A stretch of DNA of 64,000 nucleotides from Bdellovibrionales bacterium Ga0074139 (GTDB taxonomy: Bacteria > Bdellovibrionota > Bdellovibrionia > Bdellovibrionales > Bdellovibrionaceae): the NCBI GenBank assembly GCA_001464795.1, contig LNEB01000012.1, positions 1 to 64,000 of the forward strand, in the 5' to 3' direction. The position numbers and the translations under genes are program-made. This document shows, piece after piece, positions 43,147 to 53,830 of the stretch (the first letter of the stretch is position 1; every line of letters begins with the position of its first letter). The notes under the pieces were generated by a model. That model worked only from the letters and a program-made list of their open reading frames with translations. It was not told where the DNA came from and did no database searches.

Positions 43147-43686
43147 TTACTTCTGTAAGTGACGGATATAATTCACAACTTGCCAACGGTACTTGGCTGG
43201 GATGTGAGACGCATAAGGACCCATCACACCTTGCCCCATGGTGATCACATGATAAATCTGTCCATCCGTCCAGCCTTTGATTTTATCCGAAATCATGGGT
43301 GGTGGTTTAAGGGCCATCAATTGAGCGACAGTGGCTTTTTCAGAACCTTCGCCCTTCATGCCGTGGCAAACCATACATTGAGTGTTGTAATACTTCTGTC
43401 CTGTCATCAAAACTTCTTCGCTCATGTCACCAATAAGTGGATTTTTATTATTTGTGGCGGCTTCAAAGTCATTGCCGTAAGGGTAAGGCTCAAATCCCCG
43501 AGGCACTGTGCCAGCAGGAGGAACTCGGGCGCTGATTCCATTGGGAGCATTCACGTCGTACTCTTGAGCTTTAATCGAAGGAGATTCCATCATGTCTTGT
43601 ATCAATTCGATGTTGGGCTTTGATTTATCACCGCAAGCCACAAGGGAAAACGAAAGTGCAAGAAGTGAAAGTTTAAATAATTTCAT
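43147..43686 (-). CDS. actE: Alternative complex III subunit E (monoheme cytochrome c lipoprotein)
   Basis: A 179-residue lipoprotein (SLVACGDKS, Cys18) with one heme c site CMVCHG at residues 104-109 and a likely distal Met ligand in GQGVMGPYASH. The fold is a class I cytochrome c. ActE carries electrons from the Fe-S/heme part of the complex toward the oxidase or a soluble cytochrome. It is 2 bp from actD and 33 bp from actF. Confidence 0.9.
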   Translation of the reverse strand: MKLFKLSLLALSFSLVACGDKSKPNIELIQDMMESPSIKAQEYDVNAPNGISARVPPAGTVPRGFEPYPYGNDFEAATNNKNPLIGDMSEEVLMTGQKYYNTQCMVCHGMKGEGSEKATVAQLMALKPPPMISDKIKGWTDGQIYHVITMGQGVMGPYASHIPAKYRWQVVNYIRHLQK

Positions 43687-43688
43687 AA

Positions 43689-44216
43689 TTAAAACTCCGC
43701 CACTTTTTTAGTTTCAATGGCACCCATGCTTTTGAAAAGCTGGTCCAACTTGGTTTCATCATAACCCATATCATTTTCAGGAATAAATATCGCAAACTTG
43801 TGTGATGTAAGATCAGGATCAATCACTGGTGGATCCACCTGAGGAAGTTTACATAATACAAATAAGGCTCCGACAGAGGAAAGCGCTGCAAATAAAATTG
43901 TTAATTCAAAAATGATAGGGATAAAAGCCGGTAAACTAAAAAATGGTTTACCACCCACATTGATCGGCCAGTTCACAGCCGAAGTCCACCATGTGAACCA
44001 AAGACCACCTAACAAGCCAAAGGTTCCTGCACCAAAGGTTACGTAAGGGATCATAGAGCGTTTGATTCCACAGGCTTCTTCCATTCCGTGTATAGGATAG
44101 GGAGAAATGGCATCAAACTTTGAAAAACCCATAGAGTGAACTTTTCTAGCTGCCTCAACAACTAAGTGTTCATCTGTCCAAATTCCTGCATAACCACCAA
44201 TTCGTTTTTTTGCCAT
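43689..44216 (-). CDS. actD: Alternative complex III subunit D
   Basis: A 175-residue inner-membrane protein with two transmembrane segments (about 58-80 and 99-124). The N-terminal soluble part has VHSMGFSKFDAISPYPIHGM, the conserved block of the family. It is an accessory subunit that packs on the ActC/F core. It is separated from actC by one base and from actE by two. Confidence 0.9.
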   Translation of the reverse strand: MAKKRIGGYAGIWTDEHLVVEAARKVHSMGFSKFDAISPYPIHGMEEACGIKRSMIPYVTFGAGTFGLLGGLWFTWWTSAVNWPINVGGKPFFSLPAFIPIIFELTILFAALSSVGALFVLCKLPQVDPPVIDPDLTSHKFAIFIPENDMGYDETKLDQLFKSMGAIETKKVAEF

Positions 44217-44217
44217 A

Positions 44218-45591
44218 TTAGTGATGACCTCCGCTAGATGGTTCTAAATCTTTACGACCCACATGAAGTACTGGTTTAACTTCTGCGATAGAAACCGCAG
44301 GGAATAAACGTAAGTAAAGTAAGAACAAGGTTAAGAACATACCGAAACTTCCAAGCAGAACGGCACTATCGAAGAACGACCAGGCGTACTGTCCCCAGTT
44401 GGAAGGTAAAAAATCCCGGTGCAAAGATGTGATTGTAATCACATAACGCTCGAACCACATTCCGATATTAACAAAAATAGAAACAACAAACATCACAGGA
44501 ATGCTACGACGAAGAGCTTTAAACCAGAAGAGTTGCGGGATGATCACGTTACAAGTGACCATGATCCAATAGGACCAACCGTAAGGACCAAACGCACGGT
44601 TGATAAACACAAATCTTTCGTACTGATTGCCAGAGTACCAAGCTATGAAAAACTCGGAAGCATAGGCGTAACCCACCATCAAACCTGTGGCCATGATGAT
44701 TTTGTTCATAACTTCCATATGATCAATGGTAATGTAATCCTTGAACTGAGGAATACCGATTCTTACCAAAGTCATTAAAGTCACAACCATCGCAAATCCA
44801 GAAAAAATCGCACCGGCCACGAAGTAAGGAGGGAAAATGGTTGTATGCCAGCCAGGCAAAGAGGCCACAGCGAAGTCAAAGGATACGATGGTGTGAACAG
44901 ATAAAACCAGCGGAGTCGAGAGACCTGCTAATATTAAATAAAGCATTTCGTAGTGGCTCCAGTTACGAGCCGTTCCCCGCCATCCCAATGACAAAGCTCC
45001 GTAGGCCAGTCTTCTGAATTTATTTTTTGCGCGGTCTTTAATTGTTGCAAAGTCAGGAACAAGACCGATGTACCAGAACACGATGGAAACTGTTGCGTAA
45101 GTAGAAACCGCAAACACGTCCCACAATAAAGGAGATCTAAAGTTCACCCACAATGGGCCTCGTTGATTGGGATATGGAAACAACCAAAAGTCGAGCCATG
45201 GTCGACCCGTGTGAAGTAAAGGAAAAAGACCTGCTGTCATAACTGCAAACACAGTCATGGCTTCAGCCGTTCTTGCCACTGAAGTTCTCCACTTTTGACG
45301 GAACAAAAAGAGAATCGCAGAAATCAAAGTTCCTGCGTGACCAATACCGATCCAGAAAACGAAAGTGATAATCATCGTTCCCCATCCATTTGGATGGTTA
45401 ACGCCTAGCAAACCCATACCGTTAGCGATGATGATTCCTAAGATAATCACATAAAAAATTAACAATGTTTTCGCACTTAAAAATAAGGCGACCCACCCTT
45501 TTGAAGGAAGAGTTTCCACCGGCTTACAAATATCTTCGGTGATATCAGCAAGAGTTTTATTTCCTAAGATCAGTTGATTACGCTTCAGCAT
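44218..45591 (-). CDS. actC: Alternative complex III subunit C (NrfD-like)
   Basis: A 457-residue polytopic protein of the NrfD/PsrC family, about ten transmembrane helices. Recognisable pieces are [40 protein letters not shown] and [20 protein letters not shown]. It binds quinol and probably contributes to proton movement with ActF. The start overlaps the end of actB by 14 bp. Confidence 0.93.
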   Translation of the reverse strand: MLKRNQLILGNKTLADITEDICKPVETLPSKGWVALFLSAKTLLIFYVIILGIIIANGMGLLGVNHPNGWGTMIITFVFWIGIGHAGTLISAILFLFRQKWRTSVARTAEAMTVFAVMTAGLFPLLHTGRPWLDFWLFPYPNQRGPLWVNFRSPLLWDVFAVSTYATVSIVFWYIGLVPDFATIKDRAKNKFRRLAYGALSLGWRGTARNWSHYEMLYLILAGLSTPLVLSVHTIVSFDFAVASLPGWHTTIFPPYFVAGAIFSGFAMVVTLMTLVRIGIPQFKDYITIDHMEVMNKIIMATGLMVGYAYASEFFIAWYSGNQYERFVFINRAFGPYGWSYWIMVTCNVIIPQLFWFKALRRSIPVMFVVSIFVNIGMWFERYVITITSLHRDFLPSNWGQYAWSFFDSAVLLGSFGMFLTLFLLYLRLFPAVSIAEVKPVLHVGRKDLEPSSGGHH

Positions 45592-48500
45592 GAGCGCCTC
45601 CGTCTTTGCTTGCGGACTCTTGATCGTTGTTACGAATCTTAGTCATGTACCGAACACTAGGCTTTGCGCCCCACTCTTCGAGTAATCCGTAAGATCTTGG
45701 TTCAGCAAAAGCTTTTGAAACTCGAGAATTAGGATCGTTCATATCACCAAAAATAAGTGCATCCGTTGGGCAAGAAGTTTGACATGCCGTTTTCACATCG
45801 CCATCTTTTAAAGGACGACCTTCAAGCTTCGAAGTGTTTCTGGCTGCACGAATTCTTTGAATACAGAATGTGCACTTTTCCATAACTCCACGGATCCTGA
45901 CTGTTACATCAGGATTAAATGACATGTGAACAGGGTTAGGAATTTCTTTTCGGTAATTGAACCAATTAAAGCGTCTGACTTTATAAGGACAGTTGTTTGA
46001 GCAATAACGAGTTCCTACGCAACGGTTGTAGGCCATATCATTAGTACCTTCGTCACTGTGAACAGTTGCAAGGACCGGGCAAACAGTTTCACAAGGAGCG
46101 TTATCACAGTGCTGACACATCACAGGCTGGAACACAGCTTCTGCATTGGCCATATCACCTTTGTAATAACGATCGATACGAATCCAGTGCATTTCACGGC
46201 CCTGAAGAACGTAAGCTTTTCCAACTGCAGGGACATTGTTTTCCGTTTGGCAAGCGATCACGCAAGCCGAACATCCTGTGCAAGAATTCAAATCAACGGC
46301 AAGTCCCCATTTGTTTCCGTTGTACTGATGTCCACTCCACATGGACCAAATATGATGCTTGTGAAGGCCTGCAGCTTGATCTTTTTTGAAATCTTTAATG
46401 GTAGCTTCAGCAACAATCTGACGGCCTTCCATTGTGTGGTGACCCGCAGTGGTTGCCAACTGAACTCGTTTTCCAAGTTTAGTGATACCCACATTTTGTC
46501 CAGAGAACTGGATGGAATCTTTAGAAATGTTAGCAAACTGATAAGCGTTTTGACCAACGCCATTCGCAATGGAGCCTGCGTGAGTTCTGCCGTAACCAAC
46601 AGCCACAGCAAGAACAGAATCATGCAAACCTGGTTGAATATGCAAAGGTAAAGTCATATCACGAGTGCCCACGGTGATTTTAACTAGGTCGCCTTCTTTG
46701 CACTTCAACTTTTCAGCAGTTGCCATTGAACAAGAGACATAGTTGTCCCAAACGATTTTAGTCACAGGATCTGGGAGCTCTTGAAGAATGGCGATGTTGC
46801 TTTGTGAACCATCAGCTAGTTGCACGGTGGGGTAAAGCACAAGTTCATAACCATCAGTGGCTGCTACTTTTTTAACTTGGTTCAATGCTTCAGTTTTAAA
46901 AGATCTTGAGCCAGCACCCTGTGGAGCGGAACCCACGTAACCGTTTTGTAGAAGTTCCTGCCAGAAAGTTTCGAAGTTTTTACCTTTACCCGCTTGAGGA
47001 TAAATTTCTTCTTTCCAATAATTTTTTAAATAATCAAAGTAGGATTCATAAGCCAGTAAACGCTTAGGTCCACGGTCTGCCAAATATGCCCAAGTCATGA
47101 GACTTAATTGAAAGGATCTTGTGTCCCATAATGGTCTGAGTGTGGGCTGATGAATGGATAAAAGACCTGTGGTGGATTCGATGTCTCCCCAGTTTTCCAT
47201 GATATGATTATCCGGTGCTACATAGTGAGAATGCTGAGCCACTTCATCCATGCGGTCACTGGTTGTGATAATCACATCCACTTTTTTCAAAGCTTCTTGA
47301 AAACCTAAGGAGTCAGGCAAAGCGTAAACTGGATTCGTTCTGTGAATCACAAGGGTCTTCACTTGTCCGGCTTGCATCTTTTCGATCAATGCTAAAAGCC
47401 CGTCCCAAGAAGCTGACAGTGAATTAGACCAATCAAATTTGTAATCGATTGTTTTTCCGTCATTTCCTAAAACAGCGTTCAGAAAGTTCACAGCAATTTG
47501 AAGGCTAGATTGTTGACCGTTCATTGTGGGAAGACCACCGGCCACAACCACAGATTCACCGCGACTGTCCCAAAGATTGTTGGCGACTTCTGCAAAAACA
47601 GCAGGATCAATTCCCAAGTCAGCAGCCGCCGTGCTGAAATTTTCTAGAGTTGATTTAACAAGAGAATTTGAAGCGTAGGAAGACTTTCCTTGTTTCACAA
47701 TTAATTCATAGGCAAGACCCATGGCCACTGTGATTTGCTGGCTGGGTTTAATTTTAAATCGGATGTCTGAGTTAGCACCCGTTAAAGAATAATTAGAATC
47801 AAATGTAATAAGCCTAGACATCTTGTCGACATTTTTTCTGCCTTTAGAAAACTGTCTGGAATTCGTAACTGGAGTATGCCAAGCACCTAAAAAGTCCGCA
47901 TCAATGGACACGATGGTTTTTGCTTCATCAAAATGATAATAAGGAATGGCAGCTTCACCGTAGGAAAGCTTTTGTCCAACTGATACGTCAGATAGATTCA
48001 AAGGCTCCCAAGAGTAGTGCTGACCACCGAAAGCTTGGCAAAATTCTTTGATAATCGAGCGAGTCGAGGGACTTGGTAGGGATCCCGTTAAAACGGCCAC
48101 TTGACCTTTTTTAAGCTGTTCGACAATTTGATCATCAAGATCGTCCCACTTGATTTGAATGGTATCTTTATTGGATCTTTTTTCGTTAAAAATATTTTTT
48201 CTAGGACCTTTGATTCTTTCAGGATCATAAAGACTTAAAAGAGCCGCCTGAGATCTTGCAGAAGTACCACCTTCAGAGAGAGGAAATTCATGATGACCTT
48301 CCACTTTCAGTGGTCGGCCTTCTTTAGTTTTAACAAGAACGCTTAAAGGTTCGAGGCCATCATAGAATGCGGAGGTGTAATAATTGGCCACACCCAAAAC
48401 AACTTCTTCAGGTTGTTTATTATAAGGAACAATTTTTTGCACAGGTCTGCGGATACAGCCAGCAGAGGCCATGGCCACTGAAGCTCCCATCAATTTTAAA

Positions 48501-48715
48501 AATTCACGGCGAGCCCAGCCTTCTTCTTTTTCACCACGCAAAGGTGATGATTGAAATTCAGCTTCCGCTGCTTTCCAGAATTCAGGATCATTGTTGTACT
48601 GCTCGAGGTTCGCCCAGTATTTATTGTCGCGTTGAATATCAGGACGAGCCGCTTTCTTTTGCGCTAAAATTTCTTCGGATTCTTCATGATCGTGATCGTG
48701 GTGATTGTTTTGCAT
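45578..48715 (-). CDS. actB: Alternative complex III subunit B (iron-sulfur, molybdopterin-like)
   Basis: A 1045-residue fusion. [20 protein letters not shown] followed by C is a twin-arginine signal with a lipobox-like Cys. The first 750 residues resemble a molybdopterin oxidoreductase domain, known in this family to lack the cofactor. The C-terminal part is a four-cluster ferredoxin domain: [38 protein letters not shown] and [11 protein letters not shown] with CQTSCPTDA. It transfers electrons from quinol to the heme subunits. The length is normal. Confidence 0.95.
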   Translation of the reverse strand: MQNNHHDHDHEESEEILAQKKAARPDIQRDNKYWANLEQYNNDPEFWKAAEAEFQSSPLRGEKEEGWARREFLKLMGASVAMASAGCIRRPVQKIVPYNKQPEEVVLGVANYYTSAFYDGLEPLSVLVKTKEGRPLKVEGHHEFPLSEGGTSARSQAALLSLYDPERIKGPRKNIFNEKRSNKDTIQIKWDDLDDQIVEQLKKGQVAVLTGSLPSPSTRSIIKEFCQAFGGQHYSWEPLNLSDVSVGQKLSYGEAAIPYYHFDEAKTIVSIDADFLGAWHTPVTNSRQFSKGRKNVDKMSRLITFDSNYSLTGANSDIRFKIKPSQQITVAMGLAYELIVKQGKSSYASNSLVKSTLENFSTAAADLGIDPAVFAEVANNLWDSRGESVVVAGGLPTMNGQQSSLQIAVNFLNAVLGNDGKTIDYKFDWSNSLSASWDGLLALIEKMQAGQVKTLVIHRTNPVYALPDSLGFQEALKKVDVIITTSDRMDEVAQHSHYVAPDNHIMENWGDIESTTGLLSIHQPTLRPLWDTRSFQLSLMTWAYLADRGPKRLLAYESYFDYLKNYWKEEIYPQAGKGKNFETFWQELLQNGYVGSAPQGAGSRSFKTEALNQVKKVAATDGYELVLYPTVQLADGSQSNIAILQELPDPVTKIVWDNYVSCSMATAEKLKCKEGDLVKITVGTRDMTLPLHIQPGLHDSVLAVAVGYGRTHAGSIANGVGQNAYQFANISKDSIQFSGQNVGITKLGKRVQLATTAGHHTMEGRQIVAEATIKDFKKDQAAGLHKHHIWSMWSGHQYNGNKWGLAVDLNSCTGCSACVIACQTENNVPAVGKAYVLQGREMHWIRIDRYYKGDMANAEAVFQPVMCQHCDNAPCETVCPVLATVHSDEGTNDMAYNRCVGTRYCSNNCPYKVRRFNWFNYRKEIPNPVHMSFNPDVTVRIRGVMEKCTFCIQRIRAARNTSKLEGRPLKDGDVKTACQTSCPTDALIFGDMNDPNSRVSKAFAEPRSYGLLEEWGAKPSVRYMTKIRNNDQESASKDGGAHAEA

Positions 48716-48744
48716 GTTTTCTTATTCCTCGATGAAGAGATAAA

Positions 48745-49311
48745 TTAATAATGGCAAGTGGAACAGTTAAGGGGAGCTTTACTAGATTGTTCGCGGTGAC
48801 AGTTGATACACCAGCCCATGGAAAGATCAGAGTACTGGTAAACCACCTGCATCTTTTCGATTTCCCCATGACAGGTTTGGCAGCTAACACCTTTATTCAA
48901 GTGAGCCGAGTGATTGAATCTAACGTGATCAGGAAGCATGTGAACTTTCACCCAGTTGATGGATTGGCCAGCGTCGTAAGCTTCACGAATTTTCGTTATA
49001 TAAGGAGAGTCTGTCTTCACCTGCAAGTGACAGTTCATGCAGCTTTGCAGAGAGGGAATATTGGAGTGAGTGGATCTTTCCACCTGGTTGTGACAGTACT
49101 GACATTGAATATTGTGTTTACCAACGTGAAGGGAGTGATCAAAAGGAATCGGCTGTTCGGGTTGATAGCCCTTGTTGTAGCCGATTCCGTATTGAAATTT
49201 ACACGCCGTTAAAGACAATCCCATCACGACCAAGAGAATAAATTGAGCCATAGCCATCCACACCTTATTATAAAAAAGCGAAGTGATTGATATAATTAGT
49301 TTCGTTGCCAT
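48745..49311 (-). CDS. actA: Alternative complex III subunit A (pentaheme cytochrome c)
   Basis: A 188-residue multiheme cytochrome with an N-terminal anchor or lipobox (VVMGLSLTACKF). Five CxxCH heme sites are seen: CQYCH, CMNCH, CQTCH, CINCH and CSTCH. A set of His residues between them (HVGKH, FNHSAH) can serve as distal ligands. Heme attachment needs the ResB/CcsA proteins encoded just upstream, 45 bp from this start. Confidence 0.95.
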   Translation of the reverse strand: MATKLIISITSLFYNKVWMAMAQFILLVVMGLSLTACKFQYGIGYNKGYQPEQPIPFDHSLHVGKHNIQCQYCHNQVERSTHSNIPSLQSCMNCHLQVKTDSPYITKIREAYDAGQSINWVKVHMLPDHVRFNHSAHLNKGVSCQTCHGEIEKMQVVYQYSDLSMGWCINCHREQSSKAPLNCSTCHY

Positions 49312-49356
49312 TTAAAGACTTTTATGGCGAAGGCGCAAGCAGTTTTTTTTAAGGCA

Positions 49357-51000
49357 TTACTGATGTTTTTGTCGTTCTCTGCGAACAAGTGCCACATAAA
49401 TGATCAGTATAAAGTGTGCGATTACAAAGGCGGATACATATTCCACTCCACCCGCTCCGAATCCATAGGAATGCAAACCTGCACCCAACACGAAGTTCAC
49501 CCCGTACCAAGCCATGATGACCAAAGAAAAAGTCGCAACTCCGCCGGCGATCATTCCAAAATCACGGACCAAGCCAACAAGACGACCATGAAGGACACCC
49601 AAATATCCCAAGGCCGCAATCAATGCCCAAGTTTCCTTCGGATCCCAACCCCAAAATCGACCCCAGGAATAATCAGCCCAAATACCGCCTAAAATAATTC
49701 CTGGAATTAAAAAAGCTAAGCCAATTTGCATAGATCGATAAACACTTTGAGCAATGGCTTTAATTTCACTAGCAAACTTTTTCTCGCCGCGAAGATAATA
49801 AATCAGTCCGATGTCCCCCAAAGCCATGGCTAAGAAGAAGGCTGAGTAAGAAACAGTGATGGTTAAAACGTGAATGGTCAGCCAATAGTTACTTCTAAGC
49901 ACGGCTTCAAGTGGCTGAATGGAATCATCCAAAATCACCGGCGCGTTATCGGCCACGATCATACAAAGAGTGGCCACCATGGCTCCGCCCACCATGAGAA
50001 ATTTATTTTTCATATAGTAGGCTAAGATTCCTGCAAAGACGACAGCACCAAAGGCCACCCAAACCACAGTCTCATACATATTGGTCACTGGCGGATGCCC
50101 GGTCAGATAAACCCGAATGGCAAAACCATAAGTGTGCAATAAAAAGCCAACGCCTAAAAATCCGTGGGCAATAGTTTGCATGATTGGCTTCGTCATGACC
50201 CACACTAATATATAGAGAAGTAACGAAAGCCCGTAGAAAACGGCTGACCAGCGAAAGGGATGAAATTCATTAAAATGAACTTCAATATTGAATGACGATC
50301 CAGTGGGATACAGTCCCGCACTTTTTTCCTGAGCCGCCTTTTTGAAATTCAGAACGGCCTGATCAAGAGTTTTTAAAGCTTGAGCTTTATCAGCAGAACT
50401 TCCACCTTCCACCTGGGTGCCAATGGAAGAGATAAAAGACTTGGTAATTTCAGCGAACAAACCTTGGAATTCGGCAGGTAATTCAGCCACTGAACCCCAA
50501 ACTTCTTGGCCTTCCATTGGAAGGACTTTTAACATTCGGCCCGCAGCGATTTCAGTAAAGATAAAGTACTGATTTTCAAGCCTTTGCAAAGCTTGATAAT
50601 AAGGCGTCAACTTTTCTTTTGTTTCTCGTTTGTCACGAAGCTCTACCATAAGGTCAGTAAATGCTGGGTTTCCAAACAAGTCTTGGCCCTTGTAGCGCTT
50701 TCCATCTTCTTTAAGCCCTAGGCGCTTTTTCACATCCAAGTTAGAAACTTGAAAAATTTCTTTTTCTGCCCATGCTTCCGGAGTCAGCATCCAAGTGAAA
50801 ATAACTTCATAAGCAGGGCGGCCTTCAAAACTCGTTTTGCCGTAAACAAGCTCTAGGTTTTCACGAGCAAAACTGTCGAAAGGCTTTTGTCTTCCTCCGT
50901 CTTGGACTGGCAAAACTTGAAGTTCAGTGACTGCAAAAGTTAAGCAATTAAAAAGGAAAACAAAACTAACTAAGGCTTTTTTGAAAAAGGCCATGACCAC
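49357..51000 (-). CDS. ccsA: System II cytochrome c synthase subunit CcsA (with N-terminal extension)
   Basis: A 547-residue membrane protein. The heme-handling tryptophan motif is WADYSWGRFWGWDPKETWAL, with flanking transmembrane helices and His residues (HVLTITVSYSAFF, GLHSYGFG). Residues 20-235 are a periplasmic extension not found in short CcsA proteins but present in fused versions of some Bacteroidetes and delta-type bacteria. With ResB it ligates heme to CxxCH sites such as those of ActA and ActE. The start overlaps resB by 31 bp. Confidence 0.9.
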   Translation of the reverse strand: MVMAFFKKALVSFVFLFNCLTFAVTELQVLPVQDGGRQKPFDSFARENLELVYGKTSFEGRPAYEVIFTWMLTPEAWAEKEIFQVSNLDVKKRLGLKEDGKRYKGQDLFGNPAFTDLMVELRDKRETKEKLTPYYQALQRLENQYFIFTEIAAGRMLKVLPMEGQEVWGSVAELPAEFQGLFAEITKSFISSIGTQVEGGSSADKAQALKTLDQAVLNFKKAAQEKSAGLYPTGSSFNIEVHFNEFHPFRWSAVFYGLSLLLYILVWVMTKPIMQTIAHGFLGVGFLLHTYGFAIRVYLTGHPPVTNMYETVVWVAFGAVVFAGILAYYMKNKFLMVGGAMVATLCMIVADNAPVILDDSIQPLEAVLRSNYWLTIHVLTITVSYSAFFLAMALGDIGLIYYLRGEKKFASEIKAIAQSVYRSMQIGLAFLIPGIILGGIWADYSWGRFWGWDPKETWALIAALGYLGVLHGRLVGLVRDFGMIAGGVATFSLVIMAWYGVNFVLGAGLHSYGFGAGGVEYVSAFVIAHFILIIYVALVRRERQKHQ

Positions 51001-52361
51001 TTCCTTTTAAAATAGAAAAGTAGAATAATTCCTATGCTGACAAGTAAAGATCCTAAATACTTTAAAACTCGACCCGGATCATAGTTAACACTTAAAACTG
51101 ATGAAATGGGTTTTCCCATTTCATCTTGCTGGAAGCTGGCTTGATAAAAAGTGAGCCCTTTAAACTTCAATGGCTCATTCATAGAAATCACATGGTTTTC
51201 AATGGTGGGAACATTCACGATGCTTTTGTATTCCATGGCCTTATTAACGCCTTCATACTTTACCATCTCAAAATCTTTAAGCTGCACAGAGAAATCAAGT
51301 TCAAAGCGCTTCTGTCCGTAGGTCAAAATATAGACAGCATTTTCTGAGAATATTTTTAAAGTGTCGTTTTGCAAGACCCATTGATCTTTGTTTTTATAAT
51401 TAATTTTTGCAGCTGCCACAGTCAGCGGAGTCGGTCCGTCTTTTTCTTGAAAGTCCCAGGATTCTTCAGCTTTGGGTAGCACCCGAAGAAGCTTCAGCTC
51501 AAACCCCATCCAGTCCAACTGCAGTGAGTCCGATTCTTTAGCCATCCACCGACGATGCAATTGCTGTTCGCCCTTTTTATAAGTGGTCACAATAAGTTCA
51601 TCGTTTTGAAATTCAAAATGCAAAATATTTTGGCCGACCAATTCTGGCTTAATGGGACCCATCACCACATTCATAAGTCCCATGGGCTTTATATCAGACA
51701 GTTGAGAGCTTTTCTGGTAAACCCATTCCACAGCTTGGGTCTGATTGTTTTTAATTTGAAAGCGAACGGCTCGTCCGCTGTTTTCATTGTCGGACGGAAG
51801 AATGTCGCGCTTGGGCACAACGAAAGGTTTGAACTCGGTGAATTTGAGCTCACCTTCTTCAAGCTTAAACACAAGAGGCTTTTCCGGAGTGGGTGGATTG
51901 GAAATAAAATCCACATCTTGACGGTAAAGCCGGGTGTATTGAACAGCATCAAATGAAGAGTACACCTGAACTTCTGTTTTTGAAACCGTCACAAATTTGT
52001 TTTCAGAACCGATATTGATATTCATGGTGCCATCAAGGCCGTAGTTGTTACCCACCCACTGACCCAGTACCAACATAATAAGACCCACATGGGCTAAAAT
52101 AAAAGACGAGTGCTTGGCCTGCCAAGGCCATCGATCCAAAATTACAGCTGTCAAATTGGTAACGAAAAGAACCATCACTGCAATCATCCAGTAGGATTGA
52201 TAAACTAATTTTTGCGCGTGCTCGAGTCCGAGTTTAGCTTCAACGAAAGTGCCCACAGCAGAAACCACGGCCATCAACGCCATAGTGAAAACAGCTAGCT
52301 TCAAAGAGGCCATGGGTTTTAATAATCGACGGTAGAGACTTCTAGGTTGTGGTGTGTTCAC
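50970..52361 (-). CDS. resB: System II cytochrome c biogenesis protein ResB
   Basis: A 463-residue protein with four transmembrane segments (about 18-38, 65-85, 92-115 and a last one at 435-452) and a large periplasmic domain between the third and fourth, the ResB/Ccs1 layout. VFTMALMAVVSAVGTFVEAK and LTFYQASFQQDE are family-like. It partners CcsA in exporting and attaching heme. It is first of the resB-ccsA-actA-F run. Confidence 0.88.
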   Translation of the reverse strand: MNTPQPRSLYRRLLKPMASLKLAVFTMALMAVVSAVGTFVEAKLGLEHAQKLVYQSYWMIAVMVLFVTNLTAVILDRWPWQAKHSSFILAHVGLIMLVLGQWVGNNYGLDGTMNINIGSENKFVTVSKTEVQVYSSFDAVQYTRLYRQDVDFISNPPTPEKPLVFKLEEGELKFTEFKPFVVPKRDILPSDNENSGRAVRFQIKNNQTQAVEWVYQKSSQLSDIKPMGLMNVVMGPIKPELVGQNILHFEFQNDELIVTTYKKGEQQLHRRWMAKESDSLQLDWMGFELKLLRVLPKAEESWDFQEKDGPTPLTVAAAKINYKNKDQWVLQNDTLKIFSENAVYILTYGQKRFELDFSVQLKDFEMVKYEGVNKAMEYKSIVNVPTIENHVISMNEPLKFKGLTFYQASFQQDEMGKPISSVLSVNYDPGRVLKYLGSLLVSIGIILLFYFKRKWSWPFSKKP

Positions 52362-52410
52362 TATGTATTAATACTACATAAGCCTTTATAAATTGAGAAG
52401 TCCAATCGGC

Positions 52411-52438
52411 TGACGGCTTACAGCATTGTGCACCGTCA
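52411..52438. terminator. Weak hairpin after the amidohydrolase gene
   Basis: TGACGG (52411-52416) and CCGTCA (52433-52438) form a 6-bp stem with a 16-nt loop overlapping the amidohydrolase stop codon. There is no T-run. It lies in the 74 bp between this gene and the resB start. Confidence 0.25.
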
Positions 52439-53224
52439 AAGTTGCAGTATTTTTTTAACAATTCCTGACAAGGCTGACTCAAGCTGAGACTGAATTTTAG
52501 CAATATCAGGGTTCAATTTTTTAGTCGTTTCGTTCATATAAAGTGACCGATTGAGTTCGACTTGCAGGGTGTGATGGCCGGCCTGGGGCTGACCATAGGT
52601 TTCCGTTACCCTTCCGCCCACATAGGGCCAGTTATAACCCACTTTGAAACCAGCTGTCACAAAACTTGTAATCACCAAATCACGAAAACCAGTTGAGGCA
52701 CTTTTTCCCAATTGATCACTTATGACGATATCTGCTCGTTGTTCGCCCGGGTCCTTGTGCTGTGCCGTTCCCACCGACGGCATGCTATGCAGATCCAAGT
52801 GGTAGCAAGGTTTTTTAAGTGAGTTTTTAAGCTCATGAATTTTTTCATGGAACGGTTTATAAATCAATTGCACCAGTTGATCGTGAGTTTCTTGAGTCAT
52901 GGGCTCGGGCATCAAGATTTCTTCTTTGGTTGTCATCATCCAATGAAAACCTCTGACATGCGGCCCCTTTGGAGTTTTATGATTTAACACGGTGCTGGCA
53001 TCCACATCCGTGTCAAAGCGATTTAAATCTCCTGCATAGCGATGCCACTGGGTTTTCACAAACGGAATGTTCAGCTTTTTAAGAGCAGGTTCGTAGAGAA
53101 CATCAACATAGCGATCCACATCTTGCATCAAAATCGTTTCAGGCAGAACCTTGAGCCAAGGAGTTTGCTCTGGAACTTTTTCGCCCGAATGTGGAATGGT
53201 CACCATCAATGATTGACTTGTCAT
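52436..53224 (-). CDS. N-formylglutamate amidohydrolase family protein
   Basis: About 263 residues from ATG 53224; longer starts would run far into the divergent adenosyltransferase gene. VTIPHSGEKVPEQ is the family opening, DVDRYVDVLYEPA, AGDLNRFDTDVD, CYHLDLHSMPSVG and VGYNWPYVGGRVTETYGQP are the conserved blocks, with His and Glu residues expected to bind zinc. Members deformylate N-formyl-glutamate (histidine breakdown) or related substrates. No hut genes are nearby, so the substrate is uncertain. Confidence 0.8.
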   Translation of the reverse strand: MTSQSLMVTIPHSGEKVPEQTPWLKVLPETILMQDVDRYVDVLYEPALKKLNIPFVKTQWHRYAGDLNRFDTDVDASTVLNHKTPKGPHVRGFHWMMTTKEEILMPEPMTQETHDQLVQLIYKPFHEKIHELKNSLKKPCYHLDLHSMPSVGTAQHKDPGEQRADIVISDQLGKSASTGFRDLVITSFVTAGFKVGYNWPYVGGRVTETYGQPQAGHHTLQVELNRSLYMNETTKKLNPDIAKIQSQLESALSGIVKKILQL

Positions 53225-53251
53225 AGCTGTAGCATGAATCATGAAAAGACC

Positions 53252-53830
53252 ATGAGTCAAATTCCTAAAGCAAGTGTGTATACAAAAAAAGGTGATCTGG
53301 GTTCCACAAGTCTGGTGGATGGCCAAAGTGTTTCGAAATATCATCCCCGGGTTCAGGCCTACGGCGATGTGGATGAACTGAATTCCTTTATTGGATCCTT
53401 ACGTGACTCATTGAATTCACAAATGGATGCGGTGGACGTCACAGTTTTACAAAAATCATTGTTTCGCATTCAAAATCATCTTTTTAATATCGGCTCTCGG
53501 CTGGCCTGTGAAAATGAACAGATCATTGCCAAACTTCCAAGCTTGGATGATTCCCATATCGAATGGCTGGAAAAAGAAATTGATTTTCTTAATCATCCCT
53601 TGCCGAAATTAAGTTCATTTATTCTTCCCGGCGGACACCCTTCAAGCTCTTGGGCTCACCTGTGCCGTACCGTCTGCCGAAGGGCTGAAAGACATGTGGT
53701 AGGCCTTGGAGAGAAAAATTCTCAGGAACTTGTTTACCTCAACCGGTTGAGTGATTACTTTTTCACCTTAGCCAGATGGATTCATTTACAAACAAAAGCT
53801 CCCGAAGTGATTTGGGATGCAAAAGCATGA
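53252..53830 (+). CDS. Cob(I)alamin adenosyltransferase, PduO type
   Basis: A 192-residue enzyme from ATG 53252. VYTKKGDLGSTSLVDGQ is the ATP-binding N-terminal motif, followed by YGDVDELNSFIG, and the helical bundle blocks PGGHPSSSWAHLCRTVCRRAER and LNRLSDYFFTLAR appear later. It makes adenosylcobalamin from corrinoid and ATP. Weak GAAAAGA precedes the start. It is divergent from the amidohydrolase with start codons 28 bp apart, and overlaps the next gene as ATGA. Confidence 0.9.
   Translation: MSQIPKASVYTKKGDLGSTSLVDGQSVSKYHPRVQAYGDVDELNSFIGSLRDSLNSQMDAVDVTVLQKSLFRIQNHLFNIGSRLACENEQIIAKLPSLDDSHIEWLEKEIDFLNHPLPKLSSFILPGGHPSSSWAHLCRTVCRRAERHVVGLGEKNSQELVYLNRLSDYFFTLARWIHLQTKAPEVIWDAKA

Noticed and set aside
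45578-48715. Active molybdopterin oxidoreductase or formate dehydrogenase
   Set aside because: The context (five-heme cytochrome, NrfD-like genes on both sides) and the fused four-cluster ferredoxin domain identify ActB, in which the molybdopterin domain is known to be without cofactor.
53213-53344. Longer starts for the amidohydrolase (to 53344) and adenosyltransferase (53213)
   Set aside because: These would make the two divergent genes overlap head-to-head by over 100 bp and add sequence outside both families. The starts at 53224 and 53252 are consistent with both.
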